Shown here: piece after piece, positions 1-10,711 of the stretch
Position numbering within the stretch: the first letter of the stretch is position 1
Layout of the letters: every line of letters starts with the position of its first letter
Origin: Lysobacter sp. BMK333-48F3
GTDB lineage: Bacteria; Pseudomonadota; Gammaproteobacteria; Xanthomonadales; Xanthomonadaceae
Length of the DNA stretch: 64,000 bases
Assembly (NCBI RefSeq): GCF_019733395.1
Contig: NZ_JAIHOO010000001.1
Location: forward strand, 496,001-560,000
Direction: 5' to 3'
Position numbers and translations under genes: made by a program
Notes under the pieces: generated by a model
Database searches by the model: none
Told to the model about the DNA's origin: nothing
Seen by the model: only the letters and a program-made list of their open reading frames with translations

Positions 1-352
1 AGCGCATCAGCTCGGCCAGCATCTCCGCGCGCGGCACCACCGGAATGCGCTGGGCGCGCGCTTCCATCAGTTCCGGGTTGTCGCGCTTGATCGCGCTGGA
101 CACCACCACGCAGTCGGCGCCGAGCACGTTGGCCGCGGCGTGGCCGCGGTGCACGGTCGCGCCCATCGCCGCCAGGCGCCGGGTCACCGCGTTGTCGGCC
201 ATGTCCGATCCGGACACCTGATAGCCCAGCGTGCACATGACTTCGGCGATGCCGCTCATGCCGGTGCCGCCGATGCCGACGAAATGCACGCGCGGAAACG
301 CCTTGGCCAGGTCGCCGGTGTGCTGCAGGCGGCGGCGGAGGGCGGTGCTCAT
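1..352 (-). CDS. murC: UDP-N-acetylmuramate--L-alanine ligase, N-terminal part (cut by window edge)
   Basis: MurC adds L-alanine to UDP-MurNAc in the cytoplasm, the first amino-acid step of the peptidoglycan stem peptide. About 117 N-terminal residues are visible; the rest lies beyond position 1. The nucleotide-binding motif [14 protein letters not shown] occurs about 25 residues in, followed by SGSD and the VVVSSAI strand typical of the Mur ligase first domain. The ATG at 352 fits the usual short N-terminal extension of the family. It is the last visible gene of the division and cell wall cluster, and a heptamer-repeat element (361-507) separates it from murG, so unlike its neighbours it is not overlapped. 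Confidence 0.95.
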   Translation of the reverse strand, partial: MSTALRRRLQHTGDLAKAFPRVHFVGIGGTGMSGIAEVMCTLGYQVSGSDMADNAVTRRLAAMGATVHRGHAAANVLGADCVVVSSAIKRDNPELMEARAQRIPVVPRAEMLAELMR

Positions 353-360
353 GGTGTCGA

Positions 361-507
361 ATCCGGGAATGGGGAATGGGGAATGGGGAATCGGTTCAAG
401 CGAATGCAGCCACTGCTGAAAATACGATTGCGAAAACGAACAGCCGAAAAGGCAGGGGTGCGAGCGCTCAAGCGCCCATTCCCCACTCCCGATTCCCTAT
501 TCCCGCG
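361..507. repeat. Heptamer-arm element 1 (murG-murC gap)
   Basis: The left arm (about 363-395) is four to five copies of the 7-bp unit GGGAATG/GGGAATC. The right arm (about 477-505) is the same unit in inverted orientation (CATTCCC, GATTCCC). About 80 bp of unrelated sequence lies between. The arms could pair as a long imperfect hairpin in the mRNA. It fills the whole gap between murG and murC. Confidence 0.85.
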
Positions 508-509
508 CT

Positions 510-1586
510 TCATCGCGAAGCCTCCAGCACCGCGTCGGCCACCCGCTCCGCCGCATCGGGCTTGGCGATCAGGCGCGCGGCCTCGGCCATCTGCAGCAGC
601 ACGCCGCGTTCGGCCAGGATTTCGATGGTCGCCGACAGGCGCGCGCCGAGGTCGTCGCCGCCCTGCGGCAGCAACTGGGCGGCGCCGCGGTCGACCAGGT
701 AGCGCGCGTTCTTGGTCTGGTGGTCGTCGACCGCGAGCGGGAACGGCACCAGCACGCTGCCGACGCCGGCCGCGCACAGCTCGGCCAGGGTCAGCGCGCC
801 GGAACGGCACACCACCAGATCGGCCCAGGCATAGGCGGCGGCCATGTCGGCGATGAACGGTTCCAGCGTAGCGATCACCCCGGCCTTGGCATAAGCCTCT
901 TGCGCATCGGCGAGCAGCTTTTCGCCGCACTGGTGGCGCACTTCGCAGGGCACTCGCCCGCGCAGCCCGGCGATCGCTGCGGGCACCGCGCGGTTCAGCG
1001 CGCGCGCGCCCTGGCTGCCGCCGAGCACCAGCAGGCGCAGCGGACCGCTGCGCTGGGCCAGGCGCTGCGCCGGCGCGGCGATCGCCGCGATCTCGGCGCG
1101 CACCGGGTTGCCGACCACGGTCTCGCGTCCGCCGGCGAAAGTGTCCGGGAACCCGGTCAGCACTTGCCGGGCCAGGCGCGACAGCACCCGGTTGGTCATG
1201 CCCGGGGCGCGATTCTGTTCGTGCACGATCAGCGGCAGGCCGGCCAGGCGCGCGGCCAGACCGCCCGGACCGGCGGCGTAACCGCCGAAGCTGATCACCG
1301 CGCGCGGCTGGCGCCGGCGCAGCACGCTGCGCGCGGCCAGCACCGAGGCGGCCAGCCGCGACGGCGCGCGCAGCAGCGTCGCCAGGCCCTTGCCGCGCAC
1401 CGCGCTGATCGCGATGGTGTCGATGTCGATGCCGTGCTGCGGCACCAGGCGGGTTTCCATGCCGCCGTCGGCGCCGAGCCAGGTCACCGCCACGCCGCGC
1501 GCGCGCAGCGCCTTGGCCACGGCCAGGCCGGGGAAGATATGGCCGCCGGTGCCGCCGGCGAGAATCATGACCGGACGCTCGCTCAT
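510..1586 (-). CDS. murG: UDP-GlcNAc:lipid I N-acetylglucosaminyltransferase
   Basis: MurG converts lipid I to lipid II at the inner face of the cytoplasmic membrane. The 358-residue product has the glycine-rich GGTGGHIFP motif near the N terminus, the HEQN motif of the family, and the [10 protein letters not shown] signature beginning the C-terminal UDP-binding domain, followed by the [10 protein letters not shown] segment. The length matches the usual ~355 residues. The ATG at 1586 overlaps the ftsW stop by 4 bp (ATGA), so translational coupling is likely. The stop lies just before repeat element 1. Confidence 0.97.
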   Translation of the reverse strand: MSERPVMILAGGTGGHIFPGLAVAKALRARGVAVTWLGADGGMETRLVPQHGIDIDTIAISAVRGKGLATLLRAPSRLAASVLAARSVLRRRQPRAVISFGGYAAGPGGLAARLAGLPLIVHEQNRAPGMTNRVLSRLARQVLTGFPDTFAGGRETVVGNPVRAEIAAIAAPAQRLAQRSGPLRLLVLGGSQGARALNRAVPAAIAGLRGRVPCEVRHQCGEKLLADAQEAYAKAGVIATLEPFIADMAAAYAWADLVVCRSGALTLAELCAAGVGSVLVPFPLAVDDHQTKNARYLVDRGAAQLLPQGGDDLGARLSATIEILAERGVLLQMAEAARLIAKPDAAERVADAVLEASR

Positions 1587-2872
1587 GCCGACCTCCCGAG
1601 CGAGGGTTCGACCCGCTGCTGCAGGCGGCTGGTGCCGCGCGCGGCCGCGGCCGGCGCCGGGCTGGCGACCGCGGCGCCATTGCCCGCCGGCGCCTGCGCC
1701 GCGTCGCCGCGCAGGCGCGCGACCTGGCGCTGGGCGCGGTCGAGCTCGTAGGACACGCGCAGCAGCACGCCGAGCGCGGCGCAGCTCATCAGCACGCTGG
1801 AGCCGCCGGAGGAAATCATCGGCAAGGTCAGGCCCTTGGTCGGCAGCAGGCCCAGGTTCACCCCGATCGAGACGAAGCTCTGCAGCCCCATCCACAGGGC
1901 GATGCCGAACGCCACGTAGCCGGAAAAGTGCCGGCGCATCTCCACGCACTTCAGGCCGATCCACAGCGCGCGGCCGGTCAGCAGGGTGTACAGGCCGACC
2001 ACCGCGCACACGCCGACGAAACCGAATTCCTCGGCGATCACCGCCATGATGAAGTCGGTATGCGCCTCGGGCAGGTAGGACAGCTTCTGCACCGACGCGC
2101 CCAGGCCGACCCCGGTCCACTCGCCGCGGCCGACCGCCATCAGCGCATTGGTCAGCTGGTAGCCGGTGCCGAACGGGTCGACCCAGGGATTGAGGAACGA
2201 GGTCAGGCGGGTCACCCGGTAGGGCTCGGCGATGGCGACGATCGCCAGCAGCGGCAGGCCGACCAGCACCGGGCCGAACATCCGCGGCATGTTGACCCCG
2301 CCCAGCACCAGCATGCCGGCGGTGATCGCCAGCAGCAGCGAGGACGAGCCGAAGTCCGGCTGCATCAGCAGCAACGCGACCAGCACCGCGGCTACGCCGA
2401 TCGGCTTGAGCATCGCGCCCCAGGTGGCCGAGATGTCTTCGCTGAAGCGCTTGAGGTAGCTGGCCAGCCAGACGATGTAGAGCAGCTTCACCGCTTCCAC
2501 CGCCTGGAAGCCGACCGGGCCGACGTTGATCCAGCGCTTGGCGCCGTTGACCTGGCGGCCGATCACCGGCACGAACACCAGCAGCAGCAACACCAGGCAG
2601 ACCAGCAGCAGCCACTGGTTGTGGCGCTCGATGGTCTTCAGCTCGGTGCGCATCAGCCACACGCCGATCACCAGGCCGACGCCGAGGAAGACCAGGTGGC
2701 GGTTGAGGAAGTACAGCGGCTCGACCTCGTGGGTCGAGGCCACGCCGAGCGAGGCCGAACCGACCATGATCACGCCGACGCAGGCCAGCACGACGGACAC
2801 GGCCATCAGCCACGGGTCGTAGCGCCCGTGGATGGCGTCCAGTCGCGTTGCCTGGCGTGCGGCGTTTTCCAT
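1583..2872 (-). CDS. ftsW: Lipid II polymerase FtsW (SEDS family)
   Basis: FtsW is the septal peptidoglycan glycosyltransferase that works with FtsI. The 429-residue protein has about ten hydrophobic spans. It contains the SEDS-type [20 protein letters not shown] stretch and the conserved late segment with [11 protein letters not shown] followed by a SGGSS motif. The short N terminus is cytoplasmic and the C-terminal tail is alanine/proline-rich. The ATG at 2872 shares one base with the mraY stop (TGATG), and the end overlaps murG by 4 bp. The position between mraY and murG is the standard dcw order; murD is not present between mraY and ftsW here. Confidence 0.96.
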   Translation of the reverse strand: MENAARQATRLDAIHGRYDPWLMAVSVVLACVGVIMVGSASLGVASTHEVEPLYFLNRHLVFLGVGLVIGVWLMRTELKTIERHNQWLLLVCLVLLLLVFVPVIGRQVNGAKRWINVGPVGFQAVEAVKLLYIVWLASYLKRFSEDISATWGAMLKPIGVAAVLVALLLMQPDFGSSSLLLAITAGMLVLGGVNMPRMFGPVLVGLPLLAIVAIAEPYRVTRLTSFLNPWVDPFGTGYQLTNALMAVGRGEWTGVGLGASVQKLSYLPEAHTDFIMAVIAEEFGFVGVCAVVGLYTLLTGRALWIGLKCVEMRRHFSGYVAFGIALWMGLQSFVSIGVNLGLLPTKGLTLPMISSGGSSVLMSCAALGVLLRVSYELDRAQRQVARLRGDAAQAPAGNGAAVASPAPAAAARGTSRLQQRVEPSLGRSA

Positions 2873-3957
2873 CAGCGCACCTTGAGCGTGGCCAGGCCGA
2901 CCAGGACCAGCACCACCGAGATGATCCAGAAGCGCACGATCACCCGCGGCTCCGGCCAACCCTTGAGTTCGAAGTGGTGGTGGATCGGCGCCATCCGGAA
3001 CACGCGCTTGCCGGTCAGCTTGAACGAGGCGACCTGGATCATCACCGACAGGGTCTCGATGACGAAGATGCCGCCCATGATCACCAGCACCAGCTCCTGG
3101 CGGACGATGATGGCGATGGTGCCGAGCACCGCGCCCAGCGCCAGCGCGCCGATGTCGCCCATGAACACCATCGCCGGGTAGGTGTTGAACCAGAGGAAGC
3201 CCAGGCCGGCGCCGGCGATCGCCGCGCAGATGATCACCAGCTCGCCCGCGCCCGGCACCGCCGGAATCTGCAGGTACTTGGAGAACTCGGCGTGGCCGGA
3301 GGCGTAGGCGAAGATGCCCAGGGCGCAGGCGACCAGCACGGTCGGCATGATCGCCAGGCCGTCCAGGCCGTCGGTCAGGTTGACCGCGTTGGAGAAGCCG
3401 ACGATCCAGAAATAGGCGATGGCGACGAAGCTGATCCCGGCCAGCGGCAGCGCCACCGACTTGAACAGCGGCACGTAGAAGGTGGTCGCCGCCGGCACGT
3501 CGGCGTACAGCCACAGGTACAGGCCGGCGGCCAGGCCGAACACCGACTGCAGCAGGTACTTCCAGCGCGACTTCAGGCCGTTGGGATCGCGCTTGACGAT
3601 CTTGATCCAGTCGTCGTACCAGCCGATCGCGCCGAACGCCAGCATCACCAGCAGCACGATCCACACGTATTTATTGCGCAGGTCGCCCCACAGCAGCACC
3701 GAGGCCATCACCGTGAACAGGATCAGCGCCCCGCCCATGGTCGGCGTGCCGGCCTTGGAGAAATGCGACTGCGGACCGTCCTTGCGGATCGGCTGGCCGC
3801 CCTTGAGCTGGCCGAGCTTGCGGATCACCGCCGGGCCCCACCACAGCGACAGCGCCAGCGCGGTCAGCGCGCTGAGGATGCCGCGAAAGGTCAGGTAGCC
3901 GAACAGGCCGAACAGGCTCTGGAGCTGCTCCAGCCATCGAGTCAATTCAAGCAACAT
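2872..3957 (-). CDS. mraY: Phospho-N-acetylmuramoyl-pentapeptide transferase
   Basis: MraY transfers phospho-MurNAc-pentapeptide from UDP to undecaprenyl phosphate, making lipid I. The 361-residue product is the usual length (E. coli 360) with about ten membrane segments. Key motifs are the paired aspartates at about residues 115-116 (YDDWIK), the [10 protein letters not shown] motif, and the histidine-rich HHHFELKGW motif near residue 325. The start overlaps the end of murF by 11 bp and the stop abuts the ftsW start. Confidence 0.97.
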   Translation of the reverse strand: MLLELTRWLEQLQSLFGLFGYLTFRGILSALTALALSLWWGPAVIRKLGQLKGGQPIRKDGPQSHFSKAGTPTMGGALILFTVMASVLLWGDLRNKYVWIVLLVMLAFGAIGWYDDWIKIVKRDPNGLKSRWKYLLQSVFGLAAGLYLWLYADVPAATTFYVPLFKSVALPLAGISFVAIAYFWIVGFSNAVNLTDGLDGLAIMPTVLVACALGIFAYASGHAEFSKYLQIPAVPGAGELVIICAAIAGAGLGFLWFNTYPAMVFMGDIGALALGAVLGTIAIIVRQELVLVIMGGIFVIETLSVMIQVASFKLTGKRVFRMAPIHHHFELKGWPEPRVIVRFWIISVVLVLVGLATLKVR

Positions 3958-5338
3958 GCGTCGTGCCCTCCCCTTGCTTGGGCTTCTGTGCGGACAGCAA
4001 CGCCGTCACGATCTTGTCCATCGCACTGCTGTGCGAGCCTTTCACCAACACCCGCACGCCGTCGCCGAGCTCGGCGGCCAGCGCCGCGGCCAGCGCGTCG
4101 TGGCTGTCGAACACCTGCGCGCCCTCGCCGAAAGCCTCGGCCGCGGCGGCCGGCAGCGGCCCCAGCGCGTACAGCCGGTGCAGGCCGGCGGCCTTGGCGC
4201 GGCGGCCGATCTGCGCATGCATGGCGATCTCTTCGTGGCCGATCTCGCGCATCGCGCCGAGCACCAGCCAGTTCTGCCCGCCCATCTCGGCCAGGGTGTC
4301 GATCGCCGCGGCGGTCGAGCCCGGGTTGGCGTTGTAGCTGTCGTCGATCAGCACCGCGCCGTTGTCCAGGCGATGGGTGATCAGGCGGCCGTCGACCGGC
4401 TCGGCGGCGTTGAGGCCTTCGGCGATCTGCGCCAGCGGCACGCCGGCGCCCAGCGCCAGCGATGCGGCGGCCAGGGCGTTGCGCACGTTGTGGCGGCCGA
4501 CCAGCTTCAGCGCGATCGGCGCACGACCGAGCGGGGTGACGAGCACGAAAGTGGAACCCTCGGTGCCGACCCGGACTTCGTGCGCGGTCACCTCGGCGCT
4601 GGCGTCCAGGCCGAAGCGGACGATCCGCCGGCCCGCCGCGCGCTGCTCGAAGTAAGGCGCGAACGCGTCGTCGGCGTTGACCACCGCGACGCCGCCGGCC
4701 GGCAGCGCGTCGTAGATCGCCGCCTTGGTGTCGGCGATGCCGAGCAGGCTGCCCATGCGCTCCAGGTGCGCCGGGGCGATGTTGTTGACCAGCGAGACCT
4801 GCGGCTGGGCGATGTCCACCAGGTAGGCGATGTCGCCCGGCTTGCCGGCGCCCATTTCGTAGACCGAGTAGCGCGCGTCTTCCGGCGCGTCCAGCACCGC
4901 CAGCGGCAGGCCGATCTCGTTGTTGCGGTTGCCCGGGGTCGCGTAGGTGCGGCCGGCGCGCTCGAGGATCGCCTGGGTCAGGGCCTTGACGCTGGTCTTG
5001 CCGTTGCTGCCGGTGATCGCGACCACGGTGTTGCCGGCGCGCTGCGCCTGCACCGCGGCGGCGAACGCGGCCAGGGCGCGCTCGGTGTCGGCGACCAGCA
5101 CCTGCGGCAGGGCGGCGCCGGTCTCGCGCGACACCAACGCCGCGACCGCGGCGGTGCCGGCCAGCTTGGGCAGGTGATCGTGGCCGTCGAAACGCTCGCC
5201 CTTGAGCGCGACGAACAGCGCCGCGCCCGACGCCGGCAGGGCGCGGGTGTCGGTGGCGACGGCATCGATCGCGACGTCGGCGCCGATCAGGCGGCCGCCG
5301 GTCATGCGCGCGATCTCGCTCAGCGGCAGGCGCTTCAT
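3947..5338 (-). CDS. murF: UDP-MurNAc-tripeptide--D-alanyl-D-alanine ligase
   Basis: MurF adds D-Ala-D-Ala to the UDP-MurNAc-tripeptide, the last cytoplasmic step of precursor synthesis. The 463-residue protein has the Mur ligase P-loop GSNGKTS near residue 111, the [13 protein letters not shown] segment, and [10 protein letters not shown] in the C-terminal part. The start at 5338 overlaps the murE stop by 4 bp, and the end overlaps mraY by 11 bp. Length and motif order match the family. Confidence 0.96.
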   Translation of the reverse strand: MKRLPLSEIARMTGGRLIGADVAIDAVATDTRALPASGAALFVALKGERFDGHDHLPKLAGTAAVAALVSRETGAALPQVLVADTERALAAFAAAVQAQRAGNTVVAITGSNGKTSVKALTQAILERAGRTYATPGNRNNEIGLPLAVLDAPEDARYSVYEMGAGKPGDIAYLVDIAQPQVSLVNNIAPAHLERMGSLLGIADTKAAIYDALPAGGVAVVNADDAFAPYFEQRAAGRRIVRFGLDASAEVTAHEVRVGTEGSTFVLVTPLGRAPIALKLVGRHNVRNALAAASLALGAGVPLAQIAEGLNAAEPVDGRLITHRLDNGAVLIDDSYNANPGSTAAAIDTLAEMGGQNWLVLGAMREIGHEEIAMHAQIGRRAKAAGLHRLYALGPLPAAAAEAFGEGAQVFDSHDALAAALAAELGDGVRVLVKGSHSSAMDKIVTALLSAQKPKQGEGTTHVA

Positions 5339-6807
5339 GCCCTGGCCTCCAGCGCCGCGTGAGCGACCAGTGTGTCGTCGAAAGGATGGCGCACGCCGTG
5401 AATTTCCTGATAAGGCTCGTGGCCCTTGCCGGCCACCAGCACGATGTCGTCGGGACCGGCCTGGCCGATCGCCTGTTCGATCGCGGCGCGGCGGTCGCGC
5501 TGCACGATCGCCCGCTGCGGGTCGCGCAGGCCGGCCACGATGTCGGCGACGATGGCGTCGCCATCCTCGCCGCGCGGGTTGTCGTCGGTGATCACCACCA
5601 GGTCGGCGCCGTGCTCGGCGATCGCCGCCATCTGCGGGCGCTTGCCGCGGTCGCGTTCGCCGCCGCAGCCGAACACGCAGATCAGCCGCGCGTTGGCGTG
5701 CGCGCGCAGCGAGGCCAGGGCCTGCTCCAGCGCGTCCGGGGTGTGGGCGTAATCGATCACCACCAGCGGCAGGCGGCCGTCGCCGCCGAGCCGGTTCATG
5801 CGGCCGTGGATCGGCTGCAGCTGCGACAGGGTTTCGGCGATCCGCGCCGGCGCGTCGCCCAGCGCGTACAGCGCGCCGGCCACCGCGAGCAGGTTGTCGA
5901 CGTTGAAGCGTCCCAGCAGCGGCGAAGCCACCGGGTGCGCGCGGCCGTCGGCGACCAGGTCGAAACCGATGCCGCGGCTGTCGAAGTTCAGCCGCTCGGC
6001 GCGCAGGCTGGCGCCGTCGCGGCCGCGCGAGCTCAGGCCGAGCGCGCGCACGCCCTTGGGCAGCTGCGCGATCAGTTCGCGGCCGAACTCGTCGTCGAGG
6101 TTGATCGCCGCCGCCTTCAGCCCCGGCCAGGCGAACAGGCGGGCCTTGGCCGCGCCGTAGCTGGCCATGTCGCCGTGGTAGTCCAGATGGTCGCGGGTGA
6201 GATTGGTGAACACGCCGACGTCGAAATGCACGCCGGCCACGCGGCCCTGATCGAGCGCGTGCGAGCTGACTTCCATCGCGATCGCCTGCGCGCCGGCCTC
6301 GTGCATCTGCGCCAGCAGCTCGTGCAGTTGCAGCACCAGCGGGGTGGTGAAACCGGTCGGCACGATCCGCCCGTACAGGCCGGCGCCGAGGGTGCCGACG
6401 GTGCCGCAGGCGATGCCGCGCAAATGCCAGGCCTGGGCGATCAACTGCACGGTCGAGGTCTTGCCGTTGGTGCCGGTCACCCCGACCACGTCCATCGCCG
6501 CGGTGGCGCGACCGTGGAAGCGGTCGCCCATCTCGCCCAGGCGCGCACGCAGGCCGGGCACGGCGATCGCGTCGGCCGGCGCCGGCAGCTCGGCGGGCGC
6601 CGGCGGCTCGAACAGGATCGCGGCCGCGCCGTTGGCGCGCGCCTGCTCGACGAAGCCGAGGCCGTGCGCGCCGAAACCGGCGATGGCGACGAAGGCATTG
6701 CCCGGGCGCACCGCGCGGCTGTCCATCACCAGCCCGGTGATGCGCAGATCGCCGGGGAGGCCGGCGATGTCGGGCAACAGTTCGGCCAGGGGCAGGCTGC
6801 GGTTCAT
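5335..6807 (-). CDS. murE: UDP-MurNAc-L-Ala-D-Glu--meso-diaminopimelate ligase
   Basis: MurE adds the third residue of the stem peptide. The 490-residue product has the P-loop GTNGKTS at about residue 115. The DNPRGED motif at about residue 410 marks enzymes that select meso-diaminopimelate rather than lysine. The ATG at 6807 ([11 protein letters not shown]) was chosen because it overlaps the ftsI stop by 4 bp, as at other junctions in this operon; the same frame stays open upstream but only as a shadow of ftsI. Confidence 0.96.
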   Translation of the reverse strand: MNRSLPLAELLPDIAGLPGDLRITGLVMDSRAVRPGNAFVAIAGFGAHGLGFVEQARANGAAAILFEPPAPAELPAPADAIAVPGLRARLGEMGDRFHGRATAAMDVVGVTGTNGKTSTVQLIAQAWHLRGIACGTVGTLGAGLYGRIVPTGFTTPLVLQLHELLAQMHEAGAQAIAMEVSSHALDQGRVAGVHFDVGVFTNLTRDHLDYHGDMASYGAAKARLFAWPGLKAAAINLDDEFGRELIAQLPKGVRALGLSSRGRDGASLRAERLNFDSRGIGFDLVADGRAHPVASPLLGRFNVDNLLAVAGALYALGDAPARIAETLSQLQPIHGRMNRLGGDGRLPLVVIDYAHTPDALEQALASLRAHANARLICVFGCGGERDRGKRPQMAAIAEHGADLVVITDDNPRGEDGDAIVADIVAGLRDPQRAIVQRDRRAAIEQAIGQAGPDDIVLVAGKGHEPYQEIHGVRHPFDDTLVAHAALEARA

Positions 6808-8783
6808 CGCGCGCCTCCCTGGGCCAGGCTGGCGGCCGCGATCGGCGGCGGCGCGGCGGCGGTCGTCGCCGCCGGCAGCACCGGCCCGGTCGGCTTGCCG
6901 CCGTTGAGCTTGATCCGCTTGGCCTCGGCCGCGGCCTGCACCGCCAGCCAGGTCTCGATGTCGTCCGGGGCCACGTCCATCAGCCGCAGCGCGCCGTCCA
7001 TGACGTTGCGGAACACCGGGCCGGAGACCGAACCGCCGTAGTAGCCGCGCTTGGTCGGATCCGGCTCGCTGACCACCACCACCATCGAGAAACGCGGCTT
7101 CTCCACCGGCACCACGCCGGCGAACAACGACACGTACTTGCGCGAGTAGCCGCCGGTGGCGCTGAACTTGCGCGTGGTGCCGGTCTTGCCGGCGACGTGA
7201 TAGCCCAGGATCGCCGCCTGCTTGGCGGTGCCGCCCGGCTCGGTCACGGTCTGCATCATGCGCATGATCTCGCCGGCCACGGCCGGCTCGAGCACCCGGC
7301 GCGGTTCGTTGCGCTGGCCCTTGATGAAGGTCGGCTGGATCAGCTGGCCGCCGTTGGCCATCGCCGCGTAGGCCATGGCGATCTGCAACGGCGTGGCCGA
7401 CAGTCCGTAGCCGTAGGACATGGTCGCCTTGGTGGTGCCGCTCCAGCGCGACGGCGGCGCCAGCAAGCCCGAGGACTCGCCCGGGAAGCCGCTGCCCGGC
7501 TTGTTGCCGTAGCCGAAGTTGTGGATGAACTTGTAGTAGTAGTCGTTCGGCAACGGCAGGGCGAGCTTGGCGGCGCCGATGTTGGAGCTCTTGGTGATCA
7601 CCCCGGTCACGGTCAGCACGCCGTTGTTGTGGGTGTCGGTGATCCGGTAGCGGCCGTTCGGCATCCACCCCGGCGAAGTGTTGACCAGGGTGGTCGGCTT
7701 GACCGTGCCGGCAGCGAGCGCCGCGGCGACGGTGATCGGCTTCATCGTCGAACCCGGCTCGACCACGTCGGTGATCGCGCGGTTGCGGTGGGTGTCGCGG
7801 TTGCCCGCGCCCGGCAGGTTCGGGTTGTAGGTCGGCAGGTTGGCCATCGCCAGCACTTCGCCGGTCTCGATGTCCAGCACCACCGCCGAGGCGCTGGACG
7901 CGCCGGTGTCGGTCAGCGCGCGGCGCAGTTCGCGATAGGTCAGGTACTGGATGCGCCGGTCCAGGGTCAGGGTGATGTCCTTGCCCGGTTCGGCCGAACG
8001 CACCAGGTCGACGTTCTCGACGATGCGGCCGGCGCCGTCGCGGATCACCCGCTTGGTGCCGGGCTTGCCGCGCAGCTCGTGATCGAACGCCAGCTCCAGG
8101 CCTTCCTGGCCCAGATCGTCGATGTTGGTGTAGCCCAGCACGTGCGCCATCGCTTCGCCCTGCGGGTAGAAGCGGCGGAACTCGCGCTGCGAGAACACGC
8201 CCGGAATCTTGTGGGCCAGGATCTTGCGCGCCTCGTCCGGATTGATCCGGCGCTTGAGGTACATGAATTCCTTGCCGGCGCGCTGGGCCAGCTTGCGGGT
8301 CAGCTCGTCCGGCGACACGCCCAGGGCCTTGGCCAGCTCCGGCAGGCGCGCGGGGTTCTTGGCCAGCTCCTTGGGATTGCCCCAGATCGACTCGACCGGC
8401 GTCGACACCGCCAGCGGCTCGCCGTTGCGGTCGGTGATCATGCCGCGCGAGGTCGGGATCGGGATTTCGCGCAGCGAGCGCGCGTCGCCCTGCTGGCGAT
8501 AGAAGTCGTTGCTGATCACCTGCAGGTCGAGCGCGCGCGCCACCAGCGCCACCGCGCACAGGCCGAGCGCGCCGCCGACCAGGATCAGCCGGTTGCGCAG
8601 GTTGAACTGGGCGCTGCGGCTGCGCGGCTTGGCGCCGCCGCGGCCGCGCTCTTCGCGCATCTGGGCGATGCGCTCGCGCAGCGATTCGGCCAGCCGCCGC
8701 ACGCCGCCGCGGCCGGCGCGCTCGCCCAGCACCCGGTCGAGCGGGCCGCTGCGGCGGGAACGGTTGGAATTGCGGCCGGTCAT
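6804..8783 (-). CDS. ftsI: Peptidoglycan D,D-transpeptidase FtsI (PBP3)
   Basis: This class B penicillin-binding protein crosslinks septal peptidoglycan. The 659 residues contain a basic cytoplasmic tail, one membrane anchor at about residues 68-90, a pedestal domain and the transpeptidase domain. Active-site motifs are STMK at about residue 345, SSN near 397 and KTGTTRK near 533. The protein is longer than E. coli PBP3 (588), mainly through the N-terminal tail and an Ala/Pro-rich C terminus. The start overlaps the ftsL stop by 4 bp. Confidence 0.97.
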   Translation of the reverse strand: MTGRNSNRSRRSGPLDRVLGERAGRGGVRRLAESLRERIAQMREERGRGGAKPRSRSAQFNLRNRLILVGGALGLCAVALVARALDLQVISNDFYRQQGDARSLREIPIPTSRGMITDRNGEPLAVSTPVESIWGNPKELAKNPARLPELAKALGVSPDELTRKLAQRAGKEFMYLKRRINPDEARKILAHKIPGVFSQREFRRFYPQGEAMAHVLGYTNIDDLGQEGLELAFDHELRGKPGTKRVIRDGAGRIVENVDLVRSAEPGKDITLTLDRRIQYLTYRELRRALTDTGASSASAVVLDIETGEVLAMANLPTYNPNLPGAGNRDTHRNRAITDVVEPGSTMKPITVAAALAAGTVKPTTLVNTSPGWMPNGRYRITDTHNNGVLTVTGVITKSSNIGAAKLALPLPNDYYYKFIHNFGYGNKPGSGFPGESSGLLAPPSRWSGTTKATMSYGYGLSATPLQIAMAYAAMANGGQLIQPTFIKGQRNEPRRVLEPAVAGEIMRMMQTVTEPGGTAKQAAILGYHVAGKTGTTRKFSATGGYSRKYVSLFAGVVPVEKPRFSMVVVVSEPDPTKRGYYGGSVSGPVFRNVMDGALRLMDVAPDDIETWLAVQAAAEAKRIKLNGGKPTGPVLPAATTAAAPPPIAAASLAQGGAR

Positions 8784-9043
8784 GGACGGATCACCACGGT
8801 TTCGGCGCCCTCGGGAAACTTCATCCCGATGCGCTCGCGCGCGACCTGGTCGATGCGGTTGCTCTCGGCCCAGGTCGCCTGCTCCAGCTGCAAACGGCCG
8901 AACTCGATGTTGAGCTCATCGCGCTCGCGCTGCAGTTTGTTGAGCTGAACGAACAGTTGGCGATGCTCGTGACGGGCGAACACCACCAACAGCGCCGAGA
9001 CGACGTTGGCGACGATCAGCAGGGCCAGCAGCAGGCGGGTCAT
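8780..9043 (-). CDS. ftsL: Cell division protein FtsL
   Basis: FtsL is a bitopic divisome protein that forms a complex with FtsB and FtsQ. The 87-residue product has an N-terminal membrane segment ([19 protein letters not shown]) and a periplasmic coiled coil rich in Q, L, R and E. It ends with a short FPEGAET tail. A GGAGG sequence 5-6 bases before the ATG at 9043 is a good ribosome binding site, and the ATG overlaps the rsmH stop. That ribosome binding site lies just outside repeat element 2. Confidence 0.9.
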   Translation of the reverse strand: MTRLLLALLIVANVVSALLVVFARHEHRQLFVQLNKLQRERDELNIEFGRLQLEQATWAESNRIDQVARERIGMKFPEGAETVVIRP

Positions 9044-10113
9044 CGGGCGCCTCCTGTCGGAGTCGCCGGGAATCGGGAATCGGGAATGGGGAATCGGGAA
9101 AGCGAGTGCGCGCTGAAGCTTCGGCCGGACGCGGCGTGGCCCTTGCCGATTCCCGACCCCCGATTCTCGATTCCCGGCTGCTCCGCCAGCTTCTCGGCCA
9201 CCCGCAGCACCGCGCTGCGCGCGCGGGGGTTGGCGGCAAGCTCGGCCTCGTCGGCCTTCTGCGCGCCGTCGATGGCGAGCAGGGTCGGGGTGAAGGCGAC
9301 CTCCACCGGCATCCGGCGGTTGGCCGGCGGGGCTTTGGAATGGCGGGCGATGAACTGCTTGACGATGCGGTCTTCCAGCGAATGGAAGCTGATCACCGCC
9401 AGCCGGCCGCCCGGCTTGAGCCGCGCCAGCGCGGCGTCGAGCCCGACCTCCAGGTCGGCCAGCTCGCGGTTGATGAAGATGCGGATCGCCTGGAAGCTGC
9501 GCGTGGCCGGGTGGATCTTCTGCTCGCCGCGCGGCATCACCGAGGCGATCAGATCGGCCAGTTGGGCGGTGCGCAGCAGCGGCTGGGCGTCGCGGCGGGC
9601 GACGATGGTGCGGGCGATCTTGCGGCTCTGGCGTTCTTCGCCGTAGGTCCACAGCACGTCGGCGATCTCTTTCTCGGTCGCGCTCGCCAGCCATTGGGCC
9701 GCGCTCTGGCCGCTGTCCGGGTCCATGCGCATGTCCAGCGGGCCGTCCTTGCCGAAGCTGAAGCCGCGCTCGGCGACGTCCAGCTGCGGCGACGACACGC
9801 CCAGGTCCAGCAGCACGCCGTCCAGGCCGGCGGCGGTCGCGTCCCAGTGGCCCAGCTCGGCGAAGCTGCCGCGGTAGATGGACACGCGCGCATCGCCGCC
9901 GAACTCGCGTTCGGCCACGGCGATCGCTTCCGGGTCCTTGTCCATCACCAGCAGCCGGCCTCCGGCGTCCAATTGGTCGAGCACGCCGCGGGCATGCCCG
10001 CCGCGGCCGAACGTACCGTCCAGATAGGCTCCGTTCCCGTGCACCCGCAGGCCGTCCAGCACCTGCCGATACATCACGGGAAGGTGGCCGGACCGCGCGT
10101 GCGTGCGTTCCAT
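9040..10113 (-). CDS. rsmH: 16S rRNA (cytosine-1402-N4)-methyltransferase, with repeat-derived C-terminal extension
   Basis: RsmH (MraW) methylates C1402 of 16S rRNA with SAM as donor. The protein carries the N-terminal [11 protein letters not shown], the SAM-site [24 protein letters not shown], and the C-terminal [15 protein letters not shown] that normally lies at the very end of the family. About 45 further residues follow, encoded by heptamer-repeat element 2, in a run rich in R, S, P, I and F. The ATG at 10113 has a G-rich stretch in front. An ATG at 10128 overlapping the mraZ stop (ATGA) would add five residues and is an equally possible start. Confidence 0.95.
   Translation of the reverse strand: MERTHARSGHLPVMYRQVLDGLRVHGNGAYLDGTFGRGGHARGVLDQLDAGGRLLVMDKDPEAIAVAEREFGGDARVSIYRGSFAELGHWDATAAGLDGVLLDLGVSSPQLDVAERGFSFGKDGPLDMRMDPDSGQSAAQWLASATEKEIADVLWTYGEERQSRKIARTIVARRDAQPLLRTAQLADLIASVMPRGEQKIHPATRSFQAIRIFINRELADLEVGLDAALARLKPGGRLAVISFHSLEDRIVKQFIARHSKAPPANRRMPVEVAFTPTLLAIDGAQKADEAELAANPRARSAVLRVAEKLAEQPGIENRGSGIGKGHAASGRSFSAHSLSRFPIPDSRFPATPTGGAR
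9066..9178. repeat. Heptamer-arm element 2, inside the 3' end of rsmH
   Basis: The left arm (about 9067-9101) is five GGGAATC/GGGAATG/GGGAAAG units. The right arm (about 9156-9176) is inverted GATTCCC-type units. The whole element is read in frame as the C terminus of RsmH, and only about 25 bp separate it from the ftsL start codon. Confidence 0.85.
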
Positions 10114-10124
10114 GCCACCCCCCG

Positions 10125-10571
10125 TCATAGCTGCAAATCGAGCAGCTCGTCGCTCAGATCGTCGTCGGTGATCGTCTGACGGATCTGGGCGTGATGCGCT
10201 TGCTCGCTCCACAGCTCGAATTTGTCGCCCATGCCCAGCAACACGGCCTTCTTGTCGATGCCGACCGCGGAACGGTGGCTCGGCGGCACGGTGATGCGGC
10301 CGTTGCCGTCGAGTTCGACGAACGCGGCCGCACCGACCAGCTTGAGCTGCATGTTGCGGTTGACCTTCTTGGCCTTGGGCAGCTTGTTGACCTGGTCGCG
10401 GACGCGTTCCCAGATCGACAGCGGGTACAGATAGAGGGAACCGGCCTCGAACGGGTTGTAGGTGATGACCAGGCGGTTGCCGCATTCGCGCGCGACAAGA
10501 TCTCGGTAGGCGGTGGGCACCGCCAGCCGGCCCTTGTCGTCGATCGTGATGGCGGTTTCGCCTTGGAACAT
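10125..10571 (-). CDS. mraZ: Transcriptional regulator MraZ
   Basis: MraZ is a double AbrB-like (SpoVT-AbrB fold) DNA-binding protein that represses its own operon. The 148-residue product has the two characteristic half-domains: [22 protein letters not shown] at the N terminus, and a second copy around residues 75-100 ([17 protein letters not shown]). The length matches the usual ~150 residues. It is the first gene of the dcw cluster and sits behind a clear promoter and MraZ-type operator (10651-10711). Confidence 0.96.
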   Translation of the reverse strand: MFQGETAITIDDKGRLAVPTAYRDLVARECGNRLVITYNPFEAGSLYLYPLSIWERVRDQVNKLPKAKKVNRNMQLKLVGAAAFVELDGNGRITVPPSHRSAVGIDKKAVLLGMGDKFELWSEQAHHAQIRQTITDDDLSDELLDLQL

Positions 10572-10640
10572 TGCGCACCTATGCGGCTCCCGTCTCTACC
10601 GGACGGGTCACCTCAGTTCATCCGCCCGGCTGAGCGGCTG

Positions 10641-10675
10641 GCCTCGAAACCCCACAAAAACCCAGGATTTCCCTC
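10641..10675 (-). promoter_or_regulatory. MraZ operator (10-bp periodic TGGG-type repeats)
   Basis: Read on the minus strand, the pentamers GAGGG (10671-10675), CTGGG (10661-10665) and GTGGG (10651-10655) recur exactly every 10 bp. A degenerate fourth, GAGGC, is at 10641-10645. MraZ is known to bind TGGG-type repeats with about 5-bp spacers in front of its own gene. The array lies just downstream of the -10 box, a position suited to repression. Confidence 0.85.
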
Positions 10676-10683
10676 GGATGTCC

Positions 10684-10711
10684 ACATTAGCAGGGCGCAC
10701 AGGGTTGTCAA
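10684..10711 (-). promoter_or_regulatory. Sigma70-type promoter of mraZ and the dcw cluster
   Basis: On the minus strand a perfect -35 hexamer TTGACA (10706-10711) is followed after a 16-bp spacer by TAATGT (10684-10689) as the -10 box. Transcription would start around 10676-10678, running straight into the MraZ repeats and leaving a leader of about 105 nt before the mraZ ATG. Confidence 0.75.

Noticed and set aside
363..505. Heptamer arrays considered as CRISPR repeats
   Set aside because: Units of 7 bp in direct tandem with no spacers and an inverted second arm do not fit any CRISPR architecture; no cas genes are nearby.
1583..3664. A fused reading frame joining a mraY shadow to ftsW
   Set aside because: The upstream part is the wrong frame of mraY; the ftsW start at 2872 follows the mraY stop as expected.
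9145..9180. Frameshift or misassembly at the end of rsmH
   Set aside because: The frame is continuous, the element type recurs elsewhere in the window, and the stop overlaps the ftsL start with a good ribosome binding site, so the sequence looks genuine.
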